DNA of 64,000 nt from Zerene cesonia (taxonomy: Eukaryota; Arthropoda; Insecta; Lepidoptera; Pieridae), in NCBI RefSeq assembly GCF_012273895.1, contig NC_052121.1, positions 1,488,001 to 1,552,000 of the forward strand, read 5' to 3'. Numbering within the stretch: the first letter of the stretch is position 1; every line of letters begins with the position of its first letter. The notes below the pieces were generated by a model. The model searched no databases. It worked only from the letters and a program-made list of their open reading frames with translations, and was not told the DNA's origin. Made by a program: the position numbers and the translations under genes. Below are positions 1-12,325 of the stretch, one piece after another.

Positions 1-3000
1 TCTCAAGATGTTCTTTGAAATGTCCACTCATGTTATTTCAAAACGGCTTCGTTTGTTTTTCTATAAAAAGCCATAAACATACAAAGAAATCCGTTATCCT
101 AGGACAAACATGCGATATTTGCTCACATTAAACATCATACAGTCATCGGCAAACCATAAGAGAATGCGCACAATTTTATCTCTCCAAAAGTATTATTATG
201 TGCAAAATTTGAGATCGAAATTGGTACTCATCTTGACACATTATATGGGTATTGCGAAGACCCTTTTCCATTTAAATAACTTACCAAAACCGTGCAAATA
301 ATGAATGATTTTTATGAGGGTAATTTTCGAACACGCGACTGGCGGATTGAAATATTTATATTGAAATTTAGCTACAACCGTTTTTACGTTGTGATTCGTG
401 ATTATTTTTGCAGTACAAGATTATTTATAGTTACAGGTTGGGTTTTTTACTCTTTTCTTAGTCTCACCTGTACGTTTGTAGGTTTGTATATTGTAATCGA
501 CTCATTTGTAGTTGATTTCGACCATTCAAACTTTGGACACTTATCAAGGATTTTTGGCTATATTTCATGAGTTTATCTTAATATCGTAATTAGGATCGCG
601 TTACTTATATATACTCTGTAGCAAGTCCGACAATTTAAATCGTTGATTCTGTTGTTAATGCGCCTTTTTCAGTGTTTTTTTTAAATGCATATTATACGAG
701 TATTTTTATCAGACGGTTAGAGTTGCAAAGGTGGAATTAGGTTATAATTAATAAGAAAACATAAGAAAATTGAATAATTTTAATAACTAATTATGTTCTT
801 AATTCATATTTATGACGCTCATCATCTTTTACAATTCTGTTTAATTGAATATAAATTGTTTATCATTGACAATTGTAATTTTGAACATATTAAATTATTA
901 TATTATTTGCGTTGAATTTCTGTGTTCATGTTATGCTGTTTTAATAAACTTCCATATTTAATTGCGTAAAAGTTAAAATGATTTTGATTGATGAGTTAGG
1001 TGTATATATTTGATGAAATCCGGTTTTTAAATCGATGTTTTATGTTGTTTAATTTTAAAATCATTTTGATTGAAAATTAAATGATTGGTGCAATAAACAG
1101 TTGTAAAGTTATATTGCATTTTAGATCGATGCATATCGATGACTTTAAGAGATCCGTGCACGGTAGCCGAGTAGGGCAATTAGTAAACTATATTAATCAA
1201 ATTATGTTTATGATTAATGTTTGTTTTTGCTATTAATTTTTATTTCGTTTGTATTGATGAATCAAATTTGAATTTATTTTTCTATAATTGTAATTTATAT
1301 AATTATATATAAATAAACTAAAATAAATTTATATTTCTGCTAATAGTTAGAGCTAAGCTTCATTGAAAAAAATAAAAAACTTTTTAATTACACACTAGAC
1401 ATATTTCTTTTTCAGACAGAACTTTCCAAACATATTATAGTCGATATATAGGTTTTATTCATACATAATTCCCCCGCCAAAAGTAATAACATGTTTAATT
1501 TGTGTTTATTGTCGTCGTAGTATTTATTCGTCATGCGATCATAATCTTGTGTCAATTTTCAATTTAATGCTGTGTTTCAATGATTTTATTAATACGAAGC
1601 GGGTATGCTAAGTAAAATAAAAAGCATTAACGCGGCGACAATTTACAAAAAAGATTTATGTCTCCACCGAAAACATTCCTGCATACAATAAATAACTACG
1701 ATGCATCGATAGCGCGTTTTGTTTGCGCGCGCCAAAAACACTGAATTGCACATTGCGCATACAGAATCTCCTTATTATAGCAAAAATTGAATCTTATCTT
1801 CGTCAACATAAGATTTACCGCTTCATTTTTACCACTGTCGTATTAAATACAAAATGAACAATTTTATATCTTATACGGATTATAATAAAGTTTTATTTAT
1901 TACGGTGTTATGTTGCGTATTTATCTTAAAAAGCTACTTTTTGCCGCTTGAACGCTTGTAAGGGATTAATTCAATCAATATGCGGTAGGCTTGATATTTA
2001 AGAGAAAGGTCGGTGAAACAATGAGGTGTAATAAATTTTAATTGTACCTATTTTATATTTATCGCTCTTTGTATCAAAGTTTAAAGTTTATCTTGATCTT
2101 GTTATTGATCAGAGATTTCGTAACGCATCTTTAATGTCTGTAGGTTTGGAGGATTGGTAAAAAAGAAATTAAATTCGAAATTTGAATATTTCCGCCTTGA
2201 AATAGCATTTTATTCAAAACTTGAAACACAGCAATTGAGAAAAAAGGTTTTTTTAACTTATAACATAAATAATTATAAAGTTTTAAGAGACATATTAAAG
2301 CTGATGTTAAAGCAAAGCAAATAAATCTTTACCAATAATTTAAATGCATATAAAATGTGTAATAAATGCTGTTAAGATCGAACTTGCTTCCTATCTCAGC
2401 AGGACATAGAAGGCATTAAATTCACTTGAACTTTTGATATAAAGCCTTAATTGGTATGTACATATAAACTGATTAATTTGTATGCAGTTATAAATTTCAA
2501 TAGAGGCAATATATGATACTGAAAGGAATTAATCTATCTAGGCACTGAGTACTTGCTCTAGCACATAAATATCGATTTAAGGTTTTATAATTGAAATTTG
2601 ATAAAAGGCTTTTGATGAAAACTCTGGTTTTATGTAGGTAGGGTATCACGGGTGTTGTTAGACCTTAGTTTTGGAGGGGGTTTAAGAAAGTAATACTAGT
2701 GCAGAAAACACAAATAATTTTGGTTTATAGAACTCTCACAAAGATATCTGGGAGTGTTTAGAGAATAATGGCAGTCGAAGCACAAACATTATTTACTAAA
2801 TTTTATTATTTATTTAACACTTCAGGGGTATGGACCTCCAAAACGAAGTGGTTTTGGCCAATGTAATATATTCAAACTATTTCAACTAATAAAATATATT
2901 TTATTTGCACTAAAAATGCCTATCATAAGCTAAAATGTGAATGCGAATCTTTCGACATATTTCATAGCTATCCGCCACCAACATGGAGTTTATTAATAAA

Positions 3001-3560
3001 ATATATGCATAAAATGAATATTAATTCGATGAAATTTAATGAACATTAATCTGAAGCAATTTATTTGAGAATATTGATAATCACATACTGTTGACAGTAC
3101 GTTAATGGCGCAGTAATGGTTGCTCTTGCTAGCTCTTGCGCAGTCATTGCGCCCGCGTGTTATGCGAAATTGGATGATTAATCATATCAACGAACTGTGT
3201 CTATAAATTGAATTAATTGATTTTTATAGAATAAATTTTTGACTTTTTTATCGTGCCACAGAGACCGCTCCACTAATGGAAGGACGAAATAATATTGAAG
3301 AGTCTGCGGCATACATCGGGGATTATGAGTATTTTTTACATAATATCAGCGTATTTAAAACTATAAGTTTCGTTGAGCAGAGTCGGGACATCCTTTATAT
3401 TAAAGATGTCAAGAATCGGATGAATTAGTATTAATCGTTGTATTGACACAATCATTATCTATTTTTAAATGTTGCCAGTATGCTCTAAAAAGGAAACATC
3501 TCAGAACTATATTAGAGTTTTAAATCCTGTGCTTTAGGCATGACTCAAGGTACATTAGCT
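1..3560. other. AT-rich intergenic or intronic DNA, no gene seen
   Basis: Short open frames occur but none has a recognisable domain, codon bias or flanking splice pattern. The stretch is strongly AT-rich with poly-T and poly-A runs. I see no conserved exon on either strand and no clear repeat family. Confidence 0.6.
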
Positions 3561-3780
3561 AGAATTCATCAAATGCAGTGAATCATTCGGAGAAGTCACG
3601 ACGCGTTTTGTCACCGTCAGCGTCACCTTGCGGGTGGACGTGTGTTATTTACATATATATACGATTGTCTGTCAGTCAGTCAGTGCAAAAAGTGGCCCTG
3701 TCCGCTTACCGAATTACACGCCCTTTTCAATCAGCGGTGAATGGACGAATACGGGTTGTGTAACTTGTTGAAATTCTTTA
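3561..3780 (+). promoter_or_regulatory. GC-richer island with tandem initiator-like TCAGT
   Basis: This is a local rise in GC within very AT-rich DNA. It contains TCAGTCAGTCAGT at 3672-3684, which is three overlapping copies of the arthropod initiator consensus TCAGT. It could be a promoter or noncoding first exon, perhaps of the AA15 gene whose start codon at 21713 sits directly behind a splice acceptor. There is no direct link in the sequence, so this is a weak inference. Confidence 0.2.
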
Positions 3781-3891
3781 ATTATATTCGTTTTTTATGT
3801 TATATGCGGTGGACTCGGATTCCGAGACATTGAAATCAATATGTGTTTTATTTTCAACAATATTGTTGTTGATGTAAATAAATATGAAGTG

Positions 3892-4891
3892 NNNNNNNNN
3901 NNNNNNNNNNNNNNNNNNNNNNNNNNNNNNNNNNNNNNNNNNNNNNNNNNNNNNNNNNNNNNNNNNNNNNNNNNNNNNNNNNNNNNNNNNNNNNNNNNNN
4001 NNNNNNNNNNNNNNNNNNNNNNNNNNNNNNNNNNNNNNNNNNNNNNNNNNNNNNNNNNNNNNNNNNNNNNNNNNNNNNNNNNNNNNNNNNNNNNNNNNNN
4101 NNNNNNNNNNNNNNNNNNNNNNNNNNNNNNNNNNNNNNNNNNNNNNNNNNNNNNNNNNNNNNNNNNNNNNNNNNNNNNNNNNNNNNNNNNNNNNNNNNNN
4201 NNNNNNNNNNNNNNNNNNNNNNNNNNNNNNNNNNNNNNNNNNNNNNNNNNNNNNNNNNNNNNNNNNNNNNNNNNNNNNNNNNNNNNNNNNNNNNNNNNNN
4301 NNNNNNNNNNNNNNNNNNNNNNNNNNNNNNNNNNNNNNNNNNNNNNNNNNNNNNNNNNNNNNNNNNNNNNNNNNNNNNNNNNNNNNNNNNNNNNNNNNNN
4401 NNNNNNNNNNNNNNNNNNNNNNNNNNNNNNNNNNNNNNNNNNNNNNNNNNNNNNNNNNNNNNNNNNNNNNNNNNNNNNNNNNNNNNNNNNNNNNNNNNNN
4501 NNNNNNNNNNNNNNNNNNNNNNNNNNNNNNNNNNNNNNNNNNNNNNNNNNNNNNNNNNNNNNNNNNNNNNNNNNNNNNNNNNNNNNNNNNNNNNNNNNNN
4601 NNNNNNNNNNNNNNNNNNNNNNNNNNNNNNNNNNNNNNNNNNNNNNNNNNNNNNNNNNNNNNNNNNNNNNNNNNNNNNNNNNNNNNNNNNNNNNNNNNNN
4701 NNNNNNNNNNNNNNNNNNNNNNNNNNNNNNNNNNNNNNNNNNNNNNNNNNNNNNNNNNNNNNNNNNNNNNNNNNNNNNNNNNNNNNNNNNNNNNNNNNNN
4801 NNNNNNNNNNNNNNNNNNNNNNNNNNNNNNNNNNNNNNNNNNNNNNNNNNNNNNNNNNNNNNNNNNNNNNNNNNNNNNNNNNNNNNNNNNN
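3892..4891. other. assembly gap, exactly 1000 N
   Basis: This is a run of 1000 undetermined bases. Its exact round length matches the other gap and suggests a placeholder of unknown true size. The right edge enters a LINE reverse-transcriptase fragment, so a repeat probably caused the break. Confidence 0.98.
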
Positions 4892-5400
4892 GGTTGTGCA
4901 AAACAGGCAATAAGCATTTCAGCTTAACTATTTCAGGAAGAATGCCGTCACATCCTGGTTTTTTCTTACTTTTGAGTTGAGCAATAGCAATATCCAGCTC
5001 TTTGAAGGATGGTGGATCGTCTAATGCGTTGAACACCTCTAGCTTCGTCATTTCATTTAAGACATCTTGATTTATGTCGGCAGGTTGCGAATATAGCATT
5101 GTATAGTGTTCAACCCATCTTGATAGTTGGCGGTCACTATTCGCAATGAGAGTCCCGTTTAATTCCTTAAGGATTCCGGACTTCTTCGGTAAAGGTCCAA
5201 GAGCCTTTTTTATTGCTGAGAAAACTCCATTAAAATCGCCGGTTTCTGCACAATGTTGGATACTCTGGCAAAGTTCGCACCAGTACTTATTGCAAAAATA
5301 ACGAGATGAACGCTGCAAATTGGCTTGAGCATTTTGAAGGTTCGTTTGAGTGATTCTTGAAGGTTTCATTCGGTGACGTAAGAAGGCCTCTCGTTGTATT
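4892..5400 (-). mobile_element. non-LTR retrotransposon (LINE) pol fragment
   Basis: On the minus strand an open frame of about 170 codons runs into the gap. It contains a linker of the type GDFNGVFSAIKKALGP, then RWVEHYTMLYS, then KSKKKPGCDGILPEIVK, which corresponds to the first conserved block of LINE reverse transcriptases (K-x-PG-x-DG-x-x-x-E). The catalytic YxDD block would lie in the gap. The element looks 5'-truncated, because similarity to pol ends near 5400 with no ORF1 or endonuclease. It is probably of the RTE/CR1/Jockey-type assemblage; the clade cannot be fixed by eye. Confidence 0.8.
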
Positions 5401-5462
5401 AATATGAAGTATATAAATATGAAGTGTAGGTGGTTAATATGTATGTTATTACTACATTTCAT

Positions 5463-8400
5463 AACAAAATTAAAATAAATTAATGTAAAATATCAAAATA
5501 AATTGATATTATATGCTGCGCACTCCATTCGGAATGCGAACCAAATTAAGAGCGAATAAATAACGTACCTGCCAGTGATTTCTATCGCTTAATAAATATT
5601 TATAATACCTACAGTATATACTTCCGCAAAAATTAACGAAAAAATGATGGTTCACTTGAAAATATCTTATAAATATTTCATTGAAAACATATAACATCAA
5701 TGCAGAATGCTTGCCATTTTGTTATAATTAAGTTATTATGTTCAGAAATGTAAGAAATACAATGATATTTTATAAACTCGATATTTTTATAAATTGAATG
5801 GGAATTCATTCAACGACAATTTATTTGATATGTTGAGCGGTGGACTAATATCACGTAATACCTAACATCGCGGTTCTTTTGAATTTTTTTTTTATTTTTT
5901 AAGTCAATGACATGCGACATTTAGGTTTCACCTTTGGTGACTGGATAGCGAGGAAAATTTTTAATGGTTTGATTTAGATTGTGAAATTTAAGAAATAAAT
6001 ATCTGTTTTAATTCTCATATTCGTGAGACGCAGCAGCAGACGAGGTAGAGCTTTAATAATATTATGTATTGCTGAGGAAATTTTACTTCTCTTAAATCAA
6101 TATTAATACCTATCATTTTTTGTTTTTTTTTTAATTGCAAATGGCTTATCTGATTAATAGCAACTTAAACAGCACACATTAGCAAGACTGATGTTATGGA
6201 AGTGCACTGCTAGCATTTTTAAGAATATATTATAATATAGGCTCTTTTCCAACCTCAAGGGACACCTACACAGTCTTTCGATCCTTGACAATTCAACATT
6301 CCAAGAGGAAGGAGTTGGTACCATGAGTCTTCGGCCCAGAGATGATAAGAGTAATTCTTCAGCGATCGCGCCTGAGGTGCTACTAATCTACCATATAGTG
6401 TGCGCGCTAGACATGCTCTGCGGTTTTCCCATACCGGAATTAGTACTACTTTAAAACGTCAAGGTAACTCCTCTGAGCCGTATACAGCTGAAGACTGATG
6501 TTAAAGTCTATTCTCGATATGTATACATTTTAAATATTTGTTATGAGAATTTTGAAAATTAGATGTCTCAACTCCGAAATACATTTTACAAGGATAAAGA
6601 TTACGTCTGAACGTCATATAAAATTTACAATCAATAAATAATGTAAAAGCTTTAATTGATTGACCAAATTTGTTAAATCGATGCCAATATAATCGAAACA
6701 ACAATGTAATACATCAAATCAATACAGCTTTGACATTTGGCTATTGACGAAAAAACACAAGTCGGTTACATAAAGTAAAGGTTAATGCAATTTAAGCTAA
6801 TGATAAGTCGGAGTCAGTTAATAAAGCCCAATCTGGATTGTTAATTTTTTATAATATAATCTCATTGTATAACGCTGGCAGGTATTATGTATTAAAAGGG
6901 GATTTGCATATTTCAAATATTATTTGTCGTACAGATTATATCACGTAGTGTTTTTATAAATTAAATGCACACGACTCTTGACATTACATGATATACTTAG
7001 TATAACAGCTATATATGTTTCAACTTTAGTTTTTGTTTTGTTTCAAACTAACATTACCTTTTATTTACGACACACTCTGTACCGTCAAGGTAACATATTT
7101 TAATCAGGCAAACTATCATTTGTCACAATAATCAGGTATGTCTTCTGTAATAAATTAATGTTGACAGAAAAAAAAATGTCGCTGTTCTCCGCGGTAGCTG
7201 TATTATATTATCTGTGCCCGCGGCATATATTTTTCCCGCCTTTGCAACGTTTTTCACTGGTCGCCCTCCGCCAGCCGATATGTCATATAATAGCTATAGC
7301 CTCTCTCGATAAATGAACTATACGACACAAATATAATTTTTCAAATCCATCCCGTATTTTTTAAGATGAGCGAGACCAACTAAATATGTTTAACAAAACC
7401 GAAACGAAAAATTTTCAGAACTAAACGAAATTTAAATGAGACTACATGGCATGTAGTAGATTTCAAATAAAAATGAATCTTTAAATCGGTTCACCCAGGT
7501 GAAAAGTTATGAGGAATCAAACACAAAAAATGCAGTCGAATTGGTAACATTCTCTTTTCTTTGAAGTCGGTTGAAAACAAGTCAACGTTTTTCAATTTAC
7601 ATATTAGTATGTATGTAGTAGAAAATAGTAGTATGGTAGTATATAGTAAAAAAATGCTTTGATGCTGTTTCATATAAGTATACAATATATTGAGATGCCT
7701 GGGAGTATTAGTTAGCTGAAAAGCATTTTTTAATTCACGAATGCGAGTGCTTACGATTTATCTACCACTATTTATAAAATAATATTCATACTATTGACAT
7801 ATTGCCAATATTTGTGTAGGATATTATATTTTCCTGAGGCCCTGAAGCAAACGGAATAGAAGTAAAGAAAAGAAAAATAGAGTTCTCAATTTGCCAGCGG
7901 GCGAAACTGCAGGACACAGCTAGTGTTCGTATAAGTATACTCGACACGGTTGTTGAACTGTTTATTTATTCTTGTTTTCTCGTCAAATGGACTGCGTTTA
8001 GCGAAAAGCTTACATATGCAAATGCGGGACCGAGCTGTTTGTGGGCCCGGTCATTGGCTTCGTTGAAATTTGAATCTTTATAGATTCCATATTTTGATTC
8101 TTTATTTCCTAAAATATTATTGGCATTTATTTTAAGTAACTAATTCTGTAATAATTTATTCACTAATTATGCTTTATTAATTTTATGATGATATATTCAA
8201 ATAGTTTTCATTATATTACATATATAATGCAAAAAATAGAGATTTGTTTCATTCAATTTTCTTTTAACGATAGCTCCAATGTTAAAGGTTCAATAATTAA
8301 ATGACTGATAGCACATAAATTATGAAAGAAAAAAATACAGAAAAGACTGGACTGTTCATGAAAAATGATAAATTATGCAAATCTCATCACACCTGTAGAA

Positions 8401-8980
8401 ACATAACAATAACAACAAATTACCGCCTGCTTTATGAAATTTCGCGGCAAAAAGCTGTCAATTGCACAGATAATTAAAATTCCAACGGCACAAAAATCAT
8501 TCCGCTTATGTTTAATTATATCTGTCCGAAAATTTTTAAAAAGCGCTTCATCAAAACGCCCGTATTTTATTCTTATTAACGGAGGGTAGTGATTACTTTG
8601 TCGGCAGTAATTTTATGTTGTGTTTTGACAATTTAATATTCTCGAGGTATTGTTGCGTGAACTTTCGTCGCTGTTGCTGTCATTCAATCAATTGTAATCA
8701 TTGTAATTAAAATTGGGTGTAATTATAGTCCATCTTAAGCGTTTAATTATCTGTTTGACCTTTTGGAGTGTTAAAAGAGGAAGCATCTTGATTCATCTTG
8801 TTATAAAATAGTTCGCCATTTTTGAATGTCATTTATCATAAATGAAAAAAAAAAACGCTGATCTGAAATCTGAAAGCTTTTTAATGTGGAGTTGATACTT
8901 TGTATGTATTATTGTACAATTTACTCCTATAGATACTTAATAATGTAGTTTTTTTTTTGTTATCACAGGATGTACTGGAC
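5463..8980. other. AT-rich DNA with degenerate repeats, no gene
   Basis: No exon is recognised. A GC-richer block at 6241-6490 is unexplained. 7190-7360 resembles a minus-strand Helitron-like remnant (AGCTATAGCCTCTCTCGAT). 7430-7580 is a copy of a dispersed repeat also found near 20.55 and 50.95 kb. A degenerate Helitron-type end (ending CAGCTAG) lies at 7889-7924. The rest shows nothing. Confidence 0.55.
7425..7580 (+). repeat. dispersed repeat family C, copy 1
   Basis: The words GACTACATGGCA, GGTTCACC, a GTATCAAACACAAAAA-like string and CAGTCGAATTG occur here in the same order as at 20.52-20.67 kb and 50.91-51.05 kb. Three copies in one window mark it as a dispersed repeat. The class is not recognised. 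Confidence 0.6.
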
Positions 8981-9046
8981 TGTTTTCAAAAATCTTTCAC
9001 CATATCATTTTACCACGCCCGAAGCCGGGGCGGACCACTTGTTAAT
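8980..9046 (+). mobile_element. Helitron-like 3' end fragment (family B)
   Basis: This contains CGAAGCCGGGGCGGACC followed by a degenerate CTTG terminus. It matches the 3' ends of the complete family B copies at 11723-11900 and 44392-44561. The 5' part is degenerate. Confidence 0.6.
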
Positions 9047-9869
9047 AATACAGTTATAAATGAATAATTTTACAGTAAAACAAAAATGTGTTAAGGTTTT
9101 AATAAAAATGTTAAGTTATGGTGTAACTATGTTAAGTACAAGTTAATATTAAAAATAATATTTTATCATAATTATTACTTAATCTGAATAACTTACATTA
9201 CTCTAAAGTAGTGATCATTTAGTCCGTTTGTTTAGCATGAATAAGTAGGTGTAAGTTTCTATTATGGCCTAAATAGATGCTGATAAAGAGCAATGAAGTG
9301 GGCGGCGTTATTGCCAGTGCATTAAACTAATATTCCTATTTAAATTTTTACATAATATCTAAAACGAAATTTATGAATAACTTCATAGTTCCTTATTGCT
9401 AAATAAGGTGTGGAGTTATCTTGTTTTGTACTTAAACTAGTGTCATTCAACGGCTTTACTCGCATTAGATTCTATCCCATTAAAAATTCTCATCCCCTTT
9501 TTAAAAGTTCAGTGAGATTATATGGCAAGTGTGTTATCGTTTGTCCTTGAACCGTGTTTTGTATTTCTTTATTATTATTTGCCATTTTTGAGTACTTGAC
9601 TATGTAATTTAGGTTATTAGTTTATTGCAAATCTTAATAAATTTCTTTAATTACAAGAATGTATGTTGTGGGCGACAGGTGGGCCTCATGAATGACACCT
9701 ACTATGCACTGACATTATAAAAATTATCACATAATTCGATCGCAATAAAAACAAACACCTCACATTAGGTGCCAGGGTAATACTAATGCTTAGCCATAAA
9801 GTTATACGGTAATGTTCCAATCTAAAGGCTATAAAATAAACAATATCGTTTACAGTTTTTTTTTCATTT

Positions 9870-10080
9870 TTTTATGTCATCGTCGGCAATGGAGCTGGTG
9901 GGTCGCCTGATGGTGAGCTCTACCACCGCCAATGAACATCCAGAGGCGTAAAGTCGATTGCAGACCTTACGCCTCTATAAATCGATTGCCGACTATAAAT
10001 TGGAAAGGGATTAGGAAAGGATTTACAAGAGGAATAGATTTCGAGAAAAGGAAAACTTCGTGAACCCGCCCAAACCATGA
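9870..10080 (+). repeat. SINE-like dispersed repeat S2, copy 1
   Basis: The order of words is GAGCTGGTGG, TCGCCTGATGGTGAGC, ACCACCGCC.ATGAACA, then GGAAAGGATT and a G/A-rich tail. The same order occurs at 27690-27895, 41893-42058 and 58090-58335 (+), and inverted at 15520-15730 and 41262-41455. This copy has an internal inverted duplication (GAGGCGTAAAGTCGATTG and its partner). Confidence 0.65.
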
Positions 10081-10323
10081 TATGATCTTTGATAGGAATA
10101 TACTATATTGCTCATAAAGATAAAAAAATAATTCACCAATATGAAACCACGTAGAGTAGGTAATTAGTAGTTTGAAATATTATATGTCATAACAAAATGA
10201 ATGTTCAAACTGTTATTGCTTGGATTTATGATGTGGATTCGTTTATGAATATTCTAACAGACGTACACACGAAATTAAAAACGGTCAGATTTACGATGTA
10301 TTGAATATTTGAAATTAAGCTTA

Positions 10324-10526
10324 TCCTACTTAATATTGTAAATGCGAAAGTTTGTAAGGATGTGTGTGTGTTTGTTGCTCTTTCACGCAAAAACTCCTAA
10401 ACCAATTGCAATGATATTTGGTACGTAGATAGCTGGACAACTGGAATACCATATAGGCAACTTTTTAACTTCTTAATACCATATAGGATACGGACTTATG
10501 TGGGTGAAACCGCGGGGCGCAGCTAG
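10324..10526 (+). mobile_element. non-autonomous Helitron-like element, family A
   Basis: This starts with TC after A and ends in CTAG before T, the insertion signature of Helitrons (A|TC...CTRR|T). The 5' part has ATTGTAAATGCGAAAGTTTG. The 3' end has a GGGTGAAACC stem-loop about 10 bases before CTAG. It is 203 bp with no coding capacity. Three other copies in the window share both ends. Confidence 0.8.
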
Positions 10527-11722
10527 TTTAACATAATAAAAAAATTGTAATAAAAATACGCTTAAAAACAATTGTTTATTTTAGGTTACAAAAGTGGCTA
10601 AAACATTGCGTTTTTAAATTTCTTCATTTTTATTCTAAGTATGTAACTGCTTCTCCCGGTTAATAAATATAATAAAAATATTTGTCTTTATAAACTAGAG
10701 ACAATAAGACTTTATTATTAAAACAGGACTTTATTTGAAACTAGCATCCCGCCCTGGCTTGGCCTGTAGTTTAAATAATAAATAGCCACTCGGGGATCTC
10801 ATATATAGTCAACGGTGAAAGAATTTATGATATTAGCAGCAATTCCTGAGATTAACGCGTTAAAACAAACTCTCCAGCTAAAATATTAATATAGATTTCA
10901 GTTGAATTTATGTGTGGGTAGGTAGTTAGTTTTCGATACTTTCATATCCTCGCCACGCCTTTAGTAACATAAATACATATATGTTCTTGCATCAACGTTA
11001 TATGTATGACGTATTGTATTATATATTTCAATATACAAGAATTCCATATTTTGAATTCAATTGTCCATAACGTGCGAGTAAAAGTTCGCTTAAAGTTGTC
11101 TCAAAGGTTACATGGACATCCTATAAATTAAACAAACGCATAGCGTGGGTGGCTAACAACACATAATATTATTTTAAAACATTGTTAAAGCAATATAAAA
11201 ATGAAAACAACAGATCGGTAGATTTATGGGCACATTTGCGTGTTCGACCTTTTAACAGTTTATTACGAATATTATAATACAATAAATAATTCGTTTTATT
11301 GTCTATTAAATAATTGGATTGGCGTTTTTACTGTATGTATTTTGTACACTTTAAACCAAATATATTGATTATATTATTTTACATTTTCTCGCTTAATTGT
11401 TTGAAGGAAAAAATGCTTTTTGTTGCAGCATTAATTCAATTTATATATTCTTTAAAATAAAATTAATTAAATATCGAAAGCACTTCGAAAAGATATGGAA
11501 ATTAAGACCTTTTAAATTGGATTTTATGAACGAAATGCTCATGTAACCGTTATCTTAGATGATCAGATTAAAGTGAATTACGGTATACATTTAGCTTATA
11601 AGTTAGATTCTATTCGCAGAACCTATATATTTAATGACCAGATTTTTGTAATAAAATTGTACCTGTTTAGTGAGATCCTGATTTTGTTCAACTATAATAT
11701 TATAAAAGTAACAGAACAGTAA

Positions 11723-11900
11723 TCTATATTAATATTATAAATCTGAAGAGTTTGTTTGTTTGTTTATTTGATCGCATTTATTTAATCTCAGGAAGTTACT
11801 GGTCCGATGAGAAAAATTATTTCAGTGTTGGACAGACCATTTATTGAGGAAGGCTATAGGCTATAAATGTACTACGGGCGAAGCCGGGGTGGACCGCTAA
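11723..11900 (+). mobile_element. non-autonomous Helitron-like element, family B
   Basis: This 178-bp element starts TCTATATTAATATTATAAA after A and ends ACCGCTAA before T. It has the short GGCGAAGCC hairpin near the 3' end. It shares its interior (GGAAGGCTATAGGCTAT) and 3' end with the copy at 44392-44561. It is distinct from family A inside but uses the same A|T target. Confidence 0.75.
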
Positions 11901-12258
11901 TAACAAATAATATAATAGTTTGTCAAGAAATATTTTAAACATATTAATATTAAATTAATATTTTATGCTCAAGAACCAAAATTGTTTGGATTTTCGTTTA
12001 CTTAAACTTTTTTAAAGATCTGCTGACGTACGTTTAATAGGTACCTACTTATAATTATTATTCTGTGGTTTAGGTGTGGCCGGTTAGGTCGTTGCAATGG
12101 ATGTCTTTTTTAAATAGATGCCACTCGACAGTATGGGAGAAGTGCCAGCTTTCAAATACAAAAGAATCACCAAAATGTGTATCGTTTTTAATGCGCCAAC
12201 TGAACACGAATTTAAGCCCGTTAATGTAGCCTCAGTATATAGCATACGTAGACAGAGA

Positions 12259-12325
12259 ATATAACAGTTATCTATCCGAAAAAGAAGATAGATATAACAG
12301 TTATCTATCCGAAAGAGAAGAGAAG
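12259..12325. repeat. tandem duplication, about 34-bp unit x2
   Basis: ATAACAGTTATCTATCCGAA is repeated immediately with only small changes in the following GA-rich tail. It looks like a simple local duplication. Confidence 0.75.

Larger units (their letters stand above)
3878..5426. repeat. 14-bp direct repeat flanking gap plus LINE fragment
   Basis: ATAAATATGAAGTG occurs at 3878-3891, touching the left edge of the gap, and again at 5413-5426, just beyond the 5' end of the LINE fragment. This is the placement expected of a target-site duplication around a 5'-truncated LINE whose 3' part is in the gap. A tandem partial copy (AATATGAAGT at 5401-5410) weakens the case a little. Confidence 0.5.

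Noticed and set aside
110..570. Two short open frames at the window start
   Set aside because: The composition is that of random AT-rich DNA, and no splice or domain support is seen.
3778..5462. Long open frames across the first N run on both strands
   Set aside because: They are open only because N codons cannot contain stops. Only the part right of 4892 (LINE) has real residues.
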